DNA of 37,914 nucleotides from NCBI GenBank assembly GCA_003597945.1, contig QZJS01000001.1:1-37914 (forward strand), written 5' to 3'. Under the pieces are notes generated by a model. It worked only from the letters and a program-made list of their open reading frames with translations, was not told the origin of the DNA and did no database searches. Position numbers and translations under genes: made by a program. Shown one piece after another: positions 23,781 through 32,288 of the stretch. Source of the stretch: Desulfobacteraceae bacterium. GTDB lineage: Bacteria; Desulfobacterota; Desulfobacteria; Desulfobacterales; Desulfosalsimonadaceae. How positions within the stretch are numbered: position 1 is the first letter of the stretch; each line of letters starts with the position of its first letter.

Positions 23781-24368
23781 ATGAACAAGCAAAAATTAGG
23801 TCCCTTGAATCTGCTTGCCCCACTTTTACCTGTACTGGTGGGCACAAATGTTGGTAACAAGCCAAATTACATAACGGTTGCCTTTATAGGCTGGCATTGC
23901 TTCGATACGATTTCAGTTTCAGTCGGGCATAGGCAGTATTCTAATGTGGGTATTAAAGAAAATGGCACCTTCAGTGTTAACCAGCCTTCGACCGGAATGG
24001 TTAAAAAACTTGATTATTGTGGGTTGTATAGTGGAAGAAAGGTTGATAAGTCGCTTCTTTTTGAAAATTTTTACGGGGAGCTTCAAACAGCCCCTATGAT
24101 CAAAGAATGTCCCGTAAATTTTGAATGCAAAGTTATTCAGTCTTTTGATCGCCCTTTACATACAGTGTTCATCGGAGAAGTTCGAGAAGTCTATTTCGAT
24201 ACAAACTGCTTGACTGACGGTGTGCCCGATGTTTCCAAAATTGATCCAATTTTATTTAGTCCAAAATTAGGTGCTAAAGGAAGTACTAAAAGTTTTTCCG
24301 GTTCATATTGGAGATTAGGAGAACATCTCGCCGAAGCTTGGGAAATAGGCAAAGAACTCAAATCTTGA
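23781..24368 (+). CDS. Flavin reductase-like domain protein
   Basis: 195 residues with the flavin reductase/DIM6-NTAB fold: LLAPLLPVLVGTNVGNKPNY near the start, VGHRQYSNVGIKENGTFSVN, and a long C-terminal part ending in SYWRLGEHLAEAW. Such proteins bind FMN and reduce flavin or act in redox coupling with flavodoxin-fold partners. GGGAGGGG sits 3-4 nt from the ATG. It is divergent from the interrupted flavoprotein gene and is followed by an attC-like hairpin only 25 nt after the stop, so it may be a captured integron cassette. Confidence 0.8.
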   Translation: MNKQKLGPLNLLAPLLPVLVGTNVGNKPNYITVAFIGWHCFDTISVSVGHRQYSNVGIKENGTFSVNQPSTGMVKKLDYCGLYSGRKVDKSLLFENFYGELQTAPMIKECPVNFECKVIQSFDRPLHTVFIGEVREVYFDTNCLTDGVPDVSKIDPILFSPKLGAKGSTKSFSGSYWRLGEHLAEAWEIGKELKS

Positions 24369-24393
24369 AAGCATAAAGTTGGTATTTGGGGAA

Positions 24394-24482
24394 CTCTAAC
24401 CAAACATTCAACCGGACGCGGAAAAAGCGGTTTCTTGCAAAACCATACCCCTGCCGCCGCGCCGGTTAATTTTGCGTTCAAC
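24394..24482 (+). repeat. attC-like integron recombination site
   Basis: The arrangement fits a 59-base element: outer CTCTAAC (24394-24400) and GTTCAAC (24476-24482), and inner arms AACCGGACGCGG (24410-24421) and CCGCGCCGGTT (24457-24467). These pair fully except for one unpaired A at 24416, like the extrahelical base of attC sites. It lies 25 nt after a lone cassette-sized gene. The outer boxes are imperfect matches to RYYYAAC/GTTRRRY, and no integron integrase is in the window. Confidence 0.5.
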
Positions 24483-24960
24483 ATTCTTCATCATCAGTAT
24501 CCAGCCCTCCATTGAAGCATGCAATACATAGCGATTCAACACATTTCGGCATAAATTGCGATTATAACATATTGTGGTGGCGTTGAAATCAATTACGGCC
24601 TGACAATATCCGTAAGATCAAGTCCAAATTTTCACAAATAATTTTAAAACATGATTGACCGCAACACCCGCTGATCACATTTGCCCCCATCATGATAAAG
24701 GCGGTTTCACATTGACTGATACGGGATACGGATCATGAGAGTGAGATTCAATGAATGGCCCGGATTACTTTGAGGAGACAAGGCTCATGATTCATCACTA
24801 CGTTCGCATCGCGCGCGCAATAGCGATTATCAACTGCTGCCTGCTGGATTTTGTCGCCATTGTCGCCACCGGTGGAAGCATCGGCAACGGCAAGGGAGAT
24901 AATAACGGCAAAGGCGACAGGCCGCCATCGGCCTATGAGCAACTTGGCGTGATTGACTCT
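24483..24960. other. Stretch with no supported gene
   Basis: Low-complexity and AT-rich up to about 24720, then a more GC-rich segment (24750-24960) that reads through open on both strands without a recognisable motif. This latter segment joins directly onto the cut nucleotidyltransferase gene on the minus strand, so it is foreign DNA relative to that gene. Confidence 0.4.
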
Positions 24961-25074
24961 GGTGTAACGAGGATGGCCGTGAAGAGCCACGGCGTATCCG
25001 CCCACCACAAGATACCGGACCCGGTTATCGTTTAATAATTCGATAAACTCTTTGAAGTCTTGGTTCAGCAGCAC
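24961..25074 (-). pseudogene. 5' fragment of a nucleotidyltransferase (AbiEii/MNT-like) gene
   Basis: From GTG at 25074 the first 38 residues read LNQDFKEFIELLNDNRVRYL and VVGGYAVALHGHPRYT. This is the N-terminal helix and the GG-loop of small nucleotidyltransferases, which normally continue KDLD with the metal-binding Asp pair. Here the next residues are RVNHAKLLIG, unrelated, so the active-site Asp pair is lost. It overlaps the end of the small gene upstream. Confidence 0.65.
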
Positions 25075-25221
25075 CTTTTACTCCTTGATATTCCCGGCGG
25101 ATTTTTTCCAGGGCCTCCAGCCGTTTCTCATAGGCTGGGTTTGCCAATAGACGAAATCGCTGGGCTGGCGGTGGATATCGAATTTCCGGAAAACTTTTTC
25201 GATGGCGCGTTTTGAATCCAT
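25025..25221 (-). pseudogene. Frameshifted small partner gene of the nucleotidyltransferase
   Basis: The ATG at 25221 begins MDSKRAIEKVFRKFDIHRQP and continues SDFVYWQTQP. One missing base after this point breaks the frame. In the shifted frame the protein continues YEKRLEALEKIRREYQG and EPRLQRVYRIIKR to a stop at 25025, giving about 65 residues and overlapping the nucleotidyltransferase start by about 50 bp. The overlap shows they were one co-translated pair, probably a toxin-antitoxin or abortive infection module. It is now inactive. Confidence 0.6.
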
Positions 25222-25451
25222 TTATGGCATCTTCTGGATTTAATTCCCGTTCCCCACCATTTCCAAATCATAGCAAGCGTCATCGGAAATGGCGTCAACA
25301 AACGAGTTTCCAAAAAGAAAATCTCCCGGAGCTCTGGCTTTACCTTGAACGATAAGGCAATGGTTTTTTAATCCATGGTTTGGGACCTGAAAAGAACGTT
25401 CCAAGTTTGTTGCTACCGTGAAAAAATATTCTCTGAAAGCGGATAAGGCTG

Positions 25452-26414
25452 TCAGCACTTCTCATCCGGCTGCACTTGGCCGGCGGGCTCCACGTGGATG
25501 AGGACGTCAATGACTTCCGGGATGGCGGATATGATGCGGTTTTTGACGTCGCCGGCGATGTGATGGCCGGCGGACACGGTCATGTGGCCGGGGATCAGGA
25601 TGTGCAGGTCGCACTGGATATTCAAGCCGATGTAGCGGGTGCGGATGCGGTGAACGTGCGCGACATGGGGATGGGTCAAACAGATGGCGCGGATCCGGCG
25701 GCAGATCTCTTCGGGGGCCGCCAGATCCATGAATTCCCGGATGGCGGGCCAGATGATCACCAGTGCCGCCTGCATGATAAATACCGATACCAGGGCCGCG
25801 CCCACATGATCCAGAAAGGACCAGGCCGGATAGAGAATGGCTGCGGTGACTGCGGCCAGGGTCGGGATGGAGCTGAAAGCGTCGGACCGATGGTGCCAGG
25901 CATTGGCCATCATGGCCGGGCTTTTGACGCGCCTGCCCGTATTGATGGTCCAGCGGTAAAGGATTTCCTTGACCACAATGGAAAGAGCCGCGGCGGCCGC
26001 GGCAATCCAGCTTGGCGAACACGGGCATATTTCATTAATTCGTTGAAGGGCCCGGACGGCGTCCCAGGCGATAGTGACGCCCAGGGCGAAAAGGGCCGCG
26101 CCGATAAACAGGGTCACGGCCGACTCGATGCGGTAATGGCCGTGCTGGTGGTCGCTGTCCGGGGGCCGGGACCAGAAATAGGAACCGATGATGACCACCA
26201 GGTCGGTAACACTGTCGGTAAGGCTGTGGATGGCGTCGGCTTTGACGGCGGCGCTGGCGCCCAGGGTTCCGGCCGCGTATTTAAGGGCGCTCAGGACAAG
26301 ATTTACAACAAGCCCGATCCAGGTGACCCGTCGGATTTCTTGCTGGCCGGATGCCAAAGCCGTTCGAATATCCCTGGGATCGTTTCCCGCTGATATTTGC
26401 GGATCATGCATCAT
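25452..26414 (-). CDS. Cation diffusion facilitator (CDF) metal exporter
   Basis: 320 residues from the ATG at 26414, the first in-frame start after the upstream stop; a longer frame is only the shadow of the enoyl-CoA hydratase. Six membrane segments are expected. Metal-site motifs are AIHSLTDS in TM2 and WHHRSDAFSS in TM5, with a His-rich HQHGHYRIE loop between. The C-terminal domain has IQCDLHILIP and MTVSAGHHIAGDV, the usual dimerising metal-sensor part. It would export Zn2+, Fe2+ or a similar ion by proton exchange. It starts 8 nt after the hydratase stop, so it is the last gene of the acyl-CoA operon. It has no evident link to that pathway. Confidence 0.9.
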   Translation of the reverse strand: MMHDPQISAGNDPRDIRTALASGQQEIRRVTWIGLVVNLVLSALKYAAGTLGASAAVKADAIHSLTDSVTDLVVIIGSYFWSRPPDSDHQHGHYRIESAVTLFIGAALFALGVTIAWDAVRALQRINEICPCSPSWIAAAAAALSIVVKEILYRWTINTGRRVKSPAMMANAWHHRSDAFSSIPTLAAVTAAILYPAWSFLDHVGAALVSVFIMQAALVIIWPAIREFMDLAAPEEICRRIRAICLTHPHVAHVHRIRTRYIGLNIQCDLHILIPGHMTVSAGHHIAGDVKNRIISAIPEVIDVLIHVEPAGQVQPDEKC

Positions 26415-26421
26415 GGCGGCA

Positions 26422-27225
26422 TCAGCGTCCCTTAAATGACGGTTCCCGTTTTTCAAACATGGCCGATAAAGCTTCCATGTGATCGTCGGTATGATGACAG
26501 AGGGCCTGGTAGGCGGCCGACTGTTCCAGCAGTTGCCGCAGGGTAAGGGAGTGGCCCATGTAGAGCAGCCGTTTGGCCATGCGCAGGGCTTCGGACGGTT
26601 TGGCGGCGATTCTTTTCGCCAGGGCAAGGGTTTTTTCCATAAGCTGTTCATGGGCCGCCACCTCATTGACCAGACCGATGGCAAGAGCCCTTTGCGCGTC
26701 GATCACATCGCCGGTAAAGGTCAGCTCGCAGGCCCGGGCCATGCCCACGACCCGGGGCAGGAAATAAGCCCCGCCGTCGCCGGGAATGAGACCCACGGTA
26801 AGAAAAGTTTCGCCGAATCGGGCCTTTTCCGATGCAACGCGCATGTCGCACATCAGAGCCAGGTCGCATCCCGCGCCGATGGCCGGGCCGTTGACCGCCG
26901 CAATGGTGGGAACCGCCACCTCGTGAACGGCCAGAGGAATCCGCTGGACATTATCCCGGTAGTTTTCCATCACCTGGGCCGGCGTGCCGCCGAACATTCC
27001 CTCTTTTTTGGCCATGTCCTTGACGTTACCGCCGGCGCTAAAGGACGGGTCAACAGCCGTGAGGATCATCACCCGGATGCTCAGATCCGCGTTCACGCGA
27101 CGGCAAGCATCTTCAATCTCTTCGATCATGTCGCGGCCGGTGATGGCGTTTCGGATATCCGGACGGTTGATGGTGAGAACGGCGATGCCGTCCAAGACCT
27201 CGAAGCGGATCTGGGTGTAAGTCAT
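26422..27225 (-). CDS. Enoyl-CoA hydratase/isomerase family protein (second copy)
   Basis: 267 residues of the crotonase fold. Oxyanion-hole motifs are FSAGGNVKDM and NGPAIGAGCDLALMCD. The active-site segment ARFGETFLTVGLIPGDGGAY has Glu in the first position (ET), like many hydratases, but Asp-Gly-Gly in the second. This makes the exact reaction (hydratase, isomerase or other) uncertain. GGAGG is 6 nt from the ATG. It follows acetoacetyl-CoA synthetase with a gap that holds a palindromic repeat. Confidence 0.88.
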   Translation of the reverse strand: MTYTQIRFEVLDGIAVLTINRPDIRNAITGRDMIEEIEDACRRVNADLSIRVMILTAVDPSFSAGGNVKDMAKKEGMFGGTPAQVMENYRDNVQRIPLAVHEVAVPTIAAVNGPAIGAGCDLALMCDMRVASEKARFGETFLTVGLIPGDGGAYFLPRVVGMARACELTFTGDVIDAQRALAIGLVNEVAAHEQLMEKTLALAKRIAAKPSEALRMAKRLLYMGHSLTLRQLLEQSAAYQALCHHTDDHMEALSAMFEKREPSFKGR

Positions 27226-27300
27226 TGGATGCCTCCGTTACCATTCCTTCTTTTCGTTAAATGGAATTGGTGGGAAGTCGGATTATGAGCGCAATTGTGG

Positions 27301-27408
27301 ATTTCGGGGGAAAGAGCGATTTTCTGGAATGCGTTAAGAATGGCAAACTGTTTGAGGAGCCTGCGACGAGTTTTTGCCATTCAGCATTCAAGAAAATCGC
27401 GCCCCGAA
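27301..27408. repeat. 108-bp imperfect palindrome inside the acyl-CoA operon
   Basis: The outer arms TTTCGGGG (27301-27308) and CCCCGAAA (27401-27408) are perfect. Inside, GCGATTTTCT (27315-27324) pairs with AGAAAATCGC; GAATGC and GAATGGCAAA also find partners on the right (GCATTC, TTTGCCATTC). The loop is about 27349-27369. It lies 43 bp after the acetoacetyl-CoA synthetase stop. It looks like a REP/MITE-type element and could act as an mRNA-stabilising or attenuating hairpin. Confidence 0.7.
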
Positions 27409-27450
27409 AGACGCTTGCGGCGAATAATCCGGCTTCCCGCCAAACCTTTA

Positions 27451-29403
27451 TTAATCGGTCTGAAGCTCGGCAATATCGTCGTAAAAATCCAGGGCCTCGG
27501 GATTTTTCAGGGCATCCCGATTGAGCACCGGCTTTTTCTCTACCATTTTTTTGACCGCCAGTTCCACCTTTTTCATATTCAGGGTATAGGGGATATCGGG
27601 AACCGCCACGATCTTGGCCGGCACATGACGCGGAGATGCATTGGACCGGATGGTCTTGCGGATTTTCTGCTTCAGCTCTTCAGTCAGTTCATTACCCGGC
27701 GCCATCTGGACAAAGAGCACCACCCGGACGTCGCCCTTCCATTGCTGGCCGATGACCACCGAGTCGGCGATTTCATCAAGTTGATCCACCTGCCGGTAAA
27801 TTTCAGCGGTGCCGATGCGAACGCCGCCGGGATTCAGGGTGGCATCAGAACGGCCGTAGATCTTAACTCCGCCGTGATCGCTGATTTCGATATAATCCCC
27901 GTGCCGCCAGATGCCGGGATAGACATCGAAATAAGCATCCCGATATTTGGCGCCGTCAGGATCATTCCAGAAGGCAATGGGCATGGAGGGAAACGGGGCC
28001 GTACAGACCAGCTCGCCCTGTTGACCGATAACCGGCCGTCCGTTTTCATCAAAGGCTTCCACTTTCATGCCCAGGCCCCGGCACTGGAGTTCGCCTTTAT
28101 AGACCGGTCCCATGGGATTGCCCAGGGCGAAGCAGCCGTTAAGATCCGTGCCGCCGGAAATAGAAGCCAGTTGAAGATCGGATTTGATCTCCTGGTAGAC
28201 AAAATCAAATCCTTCCTCAGACAGGGGTGATCCCGTGGAAAGCAAGGCGCGAAGGGGGCTCAGATCATACTCTTTTGCCGGAAGCGCGCCGGTGCTTTTC
28301 AATGCCGCCAGGTATCCGGCGCTGGTGCCGAACACGGTAATCCGGTCATTTTGCGCCATGCGCCACAAGGCCCCGGGTTCCGGATGAAACGGGTTGCCGT
28401 CATAGAGCACCACGGTTGCCCCCACGGCCAGGGAGCTGACCAGCCAGTTCCACATCATCCATCCGCAGGTGGTGAAATAAAAAATCACGTCATTTCGTTT
28501 CAGATCCGTATGGAGAATCAGCTCCTTGAGATGGTTGACCAGAATCCCCCCACTGCTCTGGACCATGCACTTGGGAAGGCCGGTGGTGCCGGATGAGTAC
28601 ATGATATAAAGGGGATGGTCCGCCGGAAGCTGAACAAATTCGATTTCCGCGGCGTTCTTGTCCTTGAATTCATCAAACAGGACCGCGTTGCCAATGGCGG
28701 AAAGATCCGGGGAAGCCTGGGTGTAAGGCGTCACCACGATCCTCTCGATGGAAGGAATCTGGCGGGCGATTTCGGTGATGCGTCCAAGAGAATCAATGGC
28801 CGCGCCTTTGAAAAAATAGCCGTCGGCCGTAAAAAGGACCTTGGGAGCAATCTGGCCGAACCGGTCCATGACGCCCTTGATCCCGAAATCCGGCGAACAG
28901 GATGACCAGGTGGCCCCGAGGCTGACGGCAGCCAGCATGGCGATGATGGTCTGAGGCAAGTTGGGCATAAACCCCACCACCCGGTCCCCGGACGCAACGC
29001 CGAGGGCTTTTAACGATGCGGCCACTCGTGCGGTTTCCGCGTAAAGTTCGCGATAGGTCAGGGATATGGATATCTTGTCCTCGCCGTGAAACACCAGGGC
29101 CGTCCGGTCATCCCGGTAGCGCAGGAGATTTTCGGCAAAGTTTAAACGCGCTCCTTCAAACCATCGGGCCCCAGGCATTTTGGTCACGTCGTCGATCACC
29201 CGGTCAAAGGGCCGGGTGCAGCGGATATCGGCAAAATCCCACACCGCGGCCCAGAAGTCCGCGATATGATCGACGGACCAATTATATAACGCCGCATAAT
29301 CCGAGATCTGCATTCCATGACGATTGTTCACCAAATCCATAAACCGGCGCATATTGGTCTGCCGGATCCGATCTTCGGTCGGTTGCCATAACATTTCGGC
29401 CAT
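27451..29403 (-). CDS. aacS: Acetoacetyl-CoA synthetase
   Basis: 650 residues, matching the size of acetoacetate-CoA ligases. It activates acetoacetate to acetoacetyl-CoA with ATP. Sequence marks: the N-terminal LWQPTEDRI and NFAENLL, the adenylation loop YIMYSSGTTGLPK, YFTTCGWMMWN, GGTDLNGCF and the hinge/late motif IYGRSDATLNPGGVRIGTAE; the catalytic Lys near the C-terminus lies in a MKKVELAVKK context. GGAG precedes the ATG. In the pathway it would use the acetoacetate released by the HMG-CoA lyase encoded immediately upstream. Confidence 0.93.
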   Translation of the reverse strand: MAEMLWQPTEDRIRQTNMRRFMDLVNNRHGMQISDYAALYNWSVDHIADFWAAVWDFADIRCTRPFDRVIDDVTKMPGARWFEGARLNFAENLLRYRDDRTALVFHGEDKISISLTYRELYAETARVAASLKALGVASGDRVVGFMPNLPQTIIAMLAAVSLGATWSSCSPDFGIKGVMDRFGQIAPKVLFTADGYFFKGAAIDSLGRITEIARQIPSIERIVVTPYTQASPDLSAIGNAVLFDEFKDKNAAEIEFVQLPADHPLYIMYSSGTTGLPKCMVQSSGGILVNHLKELILHTDLKRNDVIFYFTTCGWMMWNWLVSSLAVGATVVLYDGNPFHPEPGALWRMAQNDRITVFGTSAGYLAALKSTGALPAKEYDLSPLRALLSTGSPLSEEGFDFVYQEIKSDLQLASISGGTDLNGCFALGNPMGPVYKGELQCRGLGMKVEAFDENGRPVIGQQGELVCTAPFPSMPIAFWNDPDGAKYRDAYFDVYPGIWRHGDYIEISDHGGVKIYGRSDATLNPGGVRIGTAEIYRQVDQLDEIADSVVIGQQWKGDVRVVLFVQMAPGNELTEELKQKIRKTIRSNASPRHVPAKIVAVPDIPYTLNMKKVELAVKKMVEKKPVLNRDALKNPEALDFYDDIAELQTD

Positions 29404-29512
29404 AATGTTCTCCTGTGAGATAACAAGATAGTAAGCGATGCGAGAACCCGGAAACCGTTAACATGAGGCCGGCATTCCGGGTTCTGTTTTTTTGATTCTA
29501 TATAAAAAACAA

Positions 29513-30532
29513 CTACCTTCTGCCGGTCAGGCTCTTGGGTATCCGGCCGGAATGGACGCATTCGGACCGCAGGCGGCGGCCGAGAATTTTTTCCACCATA
29601 AGGCCGATGTCGAGCAGGCGGTCGATATCGATGCCGGTATCAATGCCCATTTCATCCATCATTACCACCATGTCTTCAGTGGAAACCAGCCCCACGATGG
29701 TGGGATCTTTATAATAGTATTTCCCGGTGCCGGCCACGGGGACGCGGTCCACGAAATTGGCCGGCTGGCCGCCCAGGGCGCCCATGGTGGATTCGAAATG
29801 GGTAATGCCGGCATTAAGCGCGGCCAGAACATTGGCAAGCCCCCATCCCCGGGTGGTGTGGAAATGGGCGATATGCTTGGATGTGTCCGGAATGGCGTCC
29901 AGGATCATGGAAAAATATTCATAGACCTTGTTGGGCGGCGCGGAGCCGTCGTGGTCGGCGTGTTCGATGTCGTCGGCCCCGATATCAAGCCACCGCTGGG
30001 TGAATTCCAGGGCTTTGCGCATATCCGTCGGACCTTCGATGGGGCAGCCCCAGATGGTGCTGACCGTTCCGCACACCTTTATCCCCGCATCATGAATTTT
30101 CGGAATCAGATTTTCGCACATCTTCCAGTATTCCGCCAGGGAAAGTCCGGAATTGGTGCGGTGATGGGATTCGCTGGTGGACACCATAAACAGAATCCGG
30201 CCCGGGCCGTGTCCGGCCTGTCTGGCGGCTATAGCGCGTTCCACCGCTTTTTCGCGGATGGTGATGGAAGTGGTTTCAACCTCATCGAGCAGATGTTTGA
30301 CGCGGCGGCTGGAATACAGGGCCTTGTAAACATCATCGGCGTCCTTAAACTGCGGCATCCCTGTGGGATTGCCGAAATTGGTGACTTCAAGTCGTTTAAA
30401 CCCGGCCAGGATCAGTTCTTCCAGGACCCAGAGTTTGGCTTCGGTGGGCACATAAATTTCCTCATGCTGAAAACCGTCCCGCACGGTAATGTCACCCAGC
30501 ACCACTTTTTTCGGATATTTCATTTCAGCCAT
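29513..30532 (-). CDS. HMG-CoA lyase-like protein lacking the catalytic cysteine
   Basis: 339 residues of the HMGL TIM-barrel family. Seen: ITVRDGFQHEE (R18, D19, as R41/D42 of human HMGCL), the metal His pair HFHTTRGWGLANVLAAL (H223, H225), GNPTGMPQFKD, and ESTMGALGG. Canonical enzymes then have GGCP-A-GA(S/T)GN with the catalytic Cys (C266 in human). Here the loop is GGQPANFVDRVPVAGTGKYY, with Gln256 in the Cys position and about a dozen extra residues. Context, between the methylcrotonyl-CoA carboxyltransferase and acetoacetyl-CoA synthetase genes, strongly predicts HMG-CoA cleavage to acetyl-CoA and acetoacetate. GGGAGG precedes the ATG. It may be a divergent lyase subfamily or act on a related hydroxyacyl-CoA. 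Confidence 0.85.
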   Translation of the reverse strand: MAEMKYPKKVVLGDITVRDGFQHEEIYVPTEAKLWVLEELILAGFKRLEVTNFGNPTGMPQFKDADDVYKALYSSRRVKHLLDEVETTSITIREKAVERAIAARQAGHGPGRILFMVSTSESHHRTNSGLSLAEYWKMCENLIPKIHDAGIKVCGTVSTIWGCPIEGPTDMRKALEFTQRWLDIGADDIEHADHDGSAPPNKVYEYFSMILDAIPDTSKHIAHFHTTRGWGLANVLAALNAGITHFESTMGALGGQPANFVDRVPVAGTGKYYYKDPTIVGLVSTEDMVVMMDEMGIDTGIDIDRLLDIGLMVEKILGRRLRSECVHSGRIPKSLTGRR

Positions 30533-30577
30533 TTCATCCTCCCTTTTTCATGTTAAAGTTAAAAATTGATCGTGTTC

Positions 30578-30651
30578 AGTCACGTTTAAATGCCTATCAA
30601 TAGGGACACATATGAAATCCGTCCCCATTGATACGGCATTGACGCGTGACT
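30578..30651. repeat. Imperfect palindrome overlapping the carboxyltransferase stop codon
   Basis: AGTCACG (30578-30584) pairs with CGTGACT (30645-30651); further in, AATGCC with GGCATT, ATCAAT with ATTGAT and GGGAC with GTCCC (loop about 30606-30620). The stop codon of the carboxyltransferase gene is inside the outer arm. It lies in the gap before the HMG-CoA lyase-like gene. It may be a processing or attenuation hairpin, or a small palindromic repeat. Confidence 0.65.
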
Positions 30652-32251
30652 AAAAGCGAACATTTCCGAAACCCGGCGCGCCGATGGGCCGCAGGGTGCT
30701 GACTTCGACGGCCATGGCCAGCCAGTTCCGGATTTCGGAAAATTTTAACACCCGGTCGTTCAACAGGCGGGCCCCGCAGAAAAACGGATGGGCCTCGCCG
30801 TCATATTTATCCACCATCATCTTGTAAAAGGCGTCTCTTTCCTCGTCGGTCATAGGCCGTCCTTCAGCCTCGCGTTTGCGCTCTTCGATGGAGAGCAGCA
30901 CGCCCCCGGCGCTTCGGCCGCTCATGACCGATGTCCGGCCCCGCATGGTGGCAAAAAGGAAATTAGGACGATAGGCCCGGCCGCACATGCCGTAGTTGGC
31001 GGCCCCGTTGTCCGGGCCGATGACCAGTTGAATCCGGGGCACCTGGGCGCAGGAAACCGAGCGGACCATGTCCGAGCCGTATTTGCCGATGCCGGCGTGC
31101 TCGGATTCCGATCCCACCATGTATCCCGGAGATGCCTGGAGAAACAAAATAGGCAGTTTTTCATAACTGCAACGGACGATCCATTCCGCGGCTTTGCGGG
31201 CCGCTTCCTCAAAAATCACGCCGATTTTGTTGGAGGCGATCACGCCCAGAGGAAACCCCTTGACCCGGATCTTTCCCGCCAGAATATTGTCCCCTCTTCC
31301 CGGCGCGTAATCTTTCTTGTATTCGATGAAATGACTGTCGTCGGCAAAAGCGGCCAGCACGGCCCGGCCGTCGATCCCCTGATGAATAACCGCCGGCAGC
31401 AGATTATAGATGGCGTCTTCAGGAACCAGTGGCGGCGCTTCCGCGTAGCGGTGAAGATGACAGGTCTGAGGCGGCTCCAGGGAGAGAATATCCCGAACGC
31501 GTTCAATGGCTTCTTCCTGGTTCTGGCAGAAATGATCGGCACCGCCGGAAACATGGGTATGGACCCTTGCCCCGCCCAGGTCTTCGGCGGAAATCACTTC
31601 GCCGGTGGCCATTTTCACCAGGGGCGGCCCGCCCAGGAAGGAATAGGACATGCGGTTGATCATCACCGACTGGCAGGCCATGAACACGATGTAAGCCCCG
31701 CCCGCGGTGTTGCCGCCGGTGCTCAGAGTGATCTGCTTAAGGCCCATGGCCGACATCCGGGCCATGTTGTAGAACATGGTGCCGAAATGCTGGTCATCGG
31801 GAAACACATCGGCCTGCATGGGCAAAAACGCGCCCCCGGAATCGGCGATATAGACGCAGTTAAGGCCGTTTTTTTCGGCGATGGCCTGTGCCCGCATATG
31901 TTTTTTCAAGGTAATGGGAAAATAGGTGCCGGCCTTGACCCGGCTGTCGTTGGCGAAAATCATGGTCCAGTTGCCGCCGATTTTGCCGATGCCGGTCACG
32001 ATGCCGGCGCAGGGCACATCGTCGACTTCCGGGTAGTTCATGCCGAATCCGGCGATACGGCTGAGTTCATAAAATTCGGTATCCGGATCAATGAGCATAT
32101 CGATCAGCTCGCGCACCGGGCGCTTACCCTGTTTGCGCAGTCGTTCCACGGCCTTGTCCCCGCCCGGCCACATGGCCTCATAAACCCGTTCATCCAGCTT
32201 ATTTTCCTCGTTTTCCCAGAACGCGCGATTGTCGGTATCCATATCAGTCAT
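30650..32251 (-). CDS. 3-Methylcrotonyl-CoA carboxylase-type carboxyltransferase subunit
   Basis: 533 residues from the ATG at 32251, which has GGGAA upstream; the longer frame starting at 32467 is a shadow of the upstream gene. Carboxyltransferase marks: YIADSGGAFLPMQADVFPD, STGGNTAGGAYIVFMA, FLGGPPLVKMATGE and LGGARVHTHVSG in the N-terminal half; FLQASPGYMVGSESE, GPDNGAANYGMCGRAY and the late MSGRSAGGVLLS in the C-terminal half. It would carboxylate 3-methylcrotonyl-CoA to 3-methylglutaconyl-CoA. The partner with biotin carboxylase and biotin carrier is not in the window. Propionyl-CoA or glutaconyl-CoA-type activity is less likely given the neighbours. Confidence 0.9.
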   Translation of the reverse strand: MTDMDTDNRAFWENEENKLDERVYEAMWPGGDKAVERLRKQGKRPVRELIDMLIDPDTEFYELSRIAGFGMNYPEVDDVPCAGIVTGIGKIGGNWTMIFANDSRVKAGTYFPITLKKHMRAQAIAEKNGLNCVYIADSGGAFLPMQADVFPDDQHFGTMFYNMARMSAMGLKQITLSTGGNTAGGAYIVFMACQSVMINRMSYSFLGGPPLVKMATGEVISAEDLGGARVHTHVSGGADHFCQNQEEAIERVRDILSLEPPQTCHLHRYAEAPPLVPEDAIYNLLPAVIHQGIDGRAVLAAFADDSHFIEYKKDYAPGRGDNILAGKIRVKGFPLGVIASNKIGVIFEEAARKAAEWIVRCSYEKLPILFLQASPGYMVGSESEHAGIGKYGSDMVRSVSCAQVPRIQLVIGPDNGAANYGMCGRAYRPNFLFATMRGRTSVMSGRSAGGVLLSIEERKREAEGRPMTDEERDAFYKMMVDKYDGEAHPFFCGARLLNDRVLKFSEIRNWLAMAVEVSTLRPIGAPGFGNVRF

Positions 32252-32288
32252 ATCGTTTCCCTTTGTTTTCGTATTTTCCCTTATGTTC

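Noticed and set aside
25240-25458. 72-codon minus-strand frame next to the CDF gene
   Set aside because: No clear ribosome site and no domain; probably chance.
25476-26393. 305-codon Gly/Asp-rich plus-strand frame
   Set aside because: Antisense to the CDF exporter; composition typical of a shadow frame.
29492-30556. 354-codon plus-strand open frame
   Set aside because: Shadow of the HMG-CoA lyase-like gene; no ribosome site or motif.
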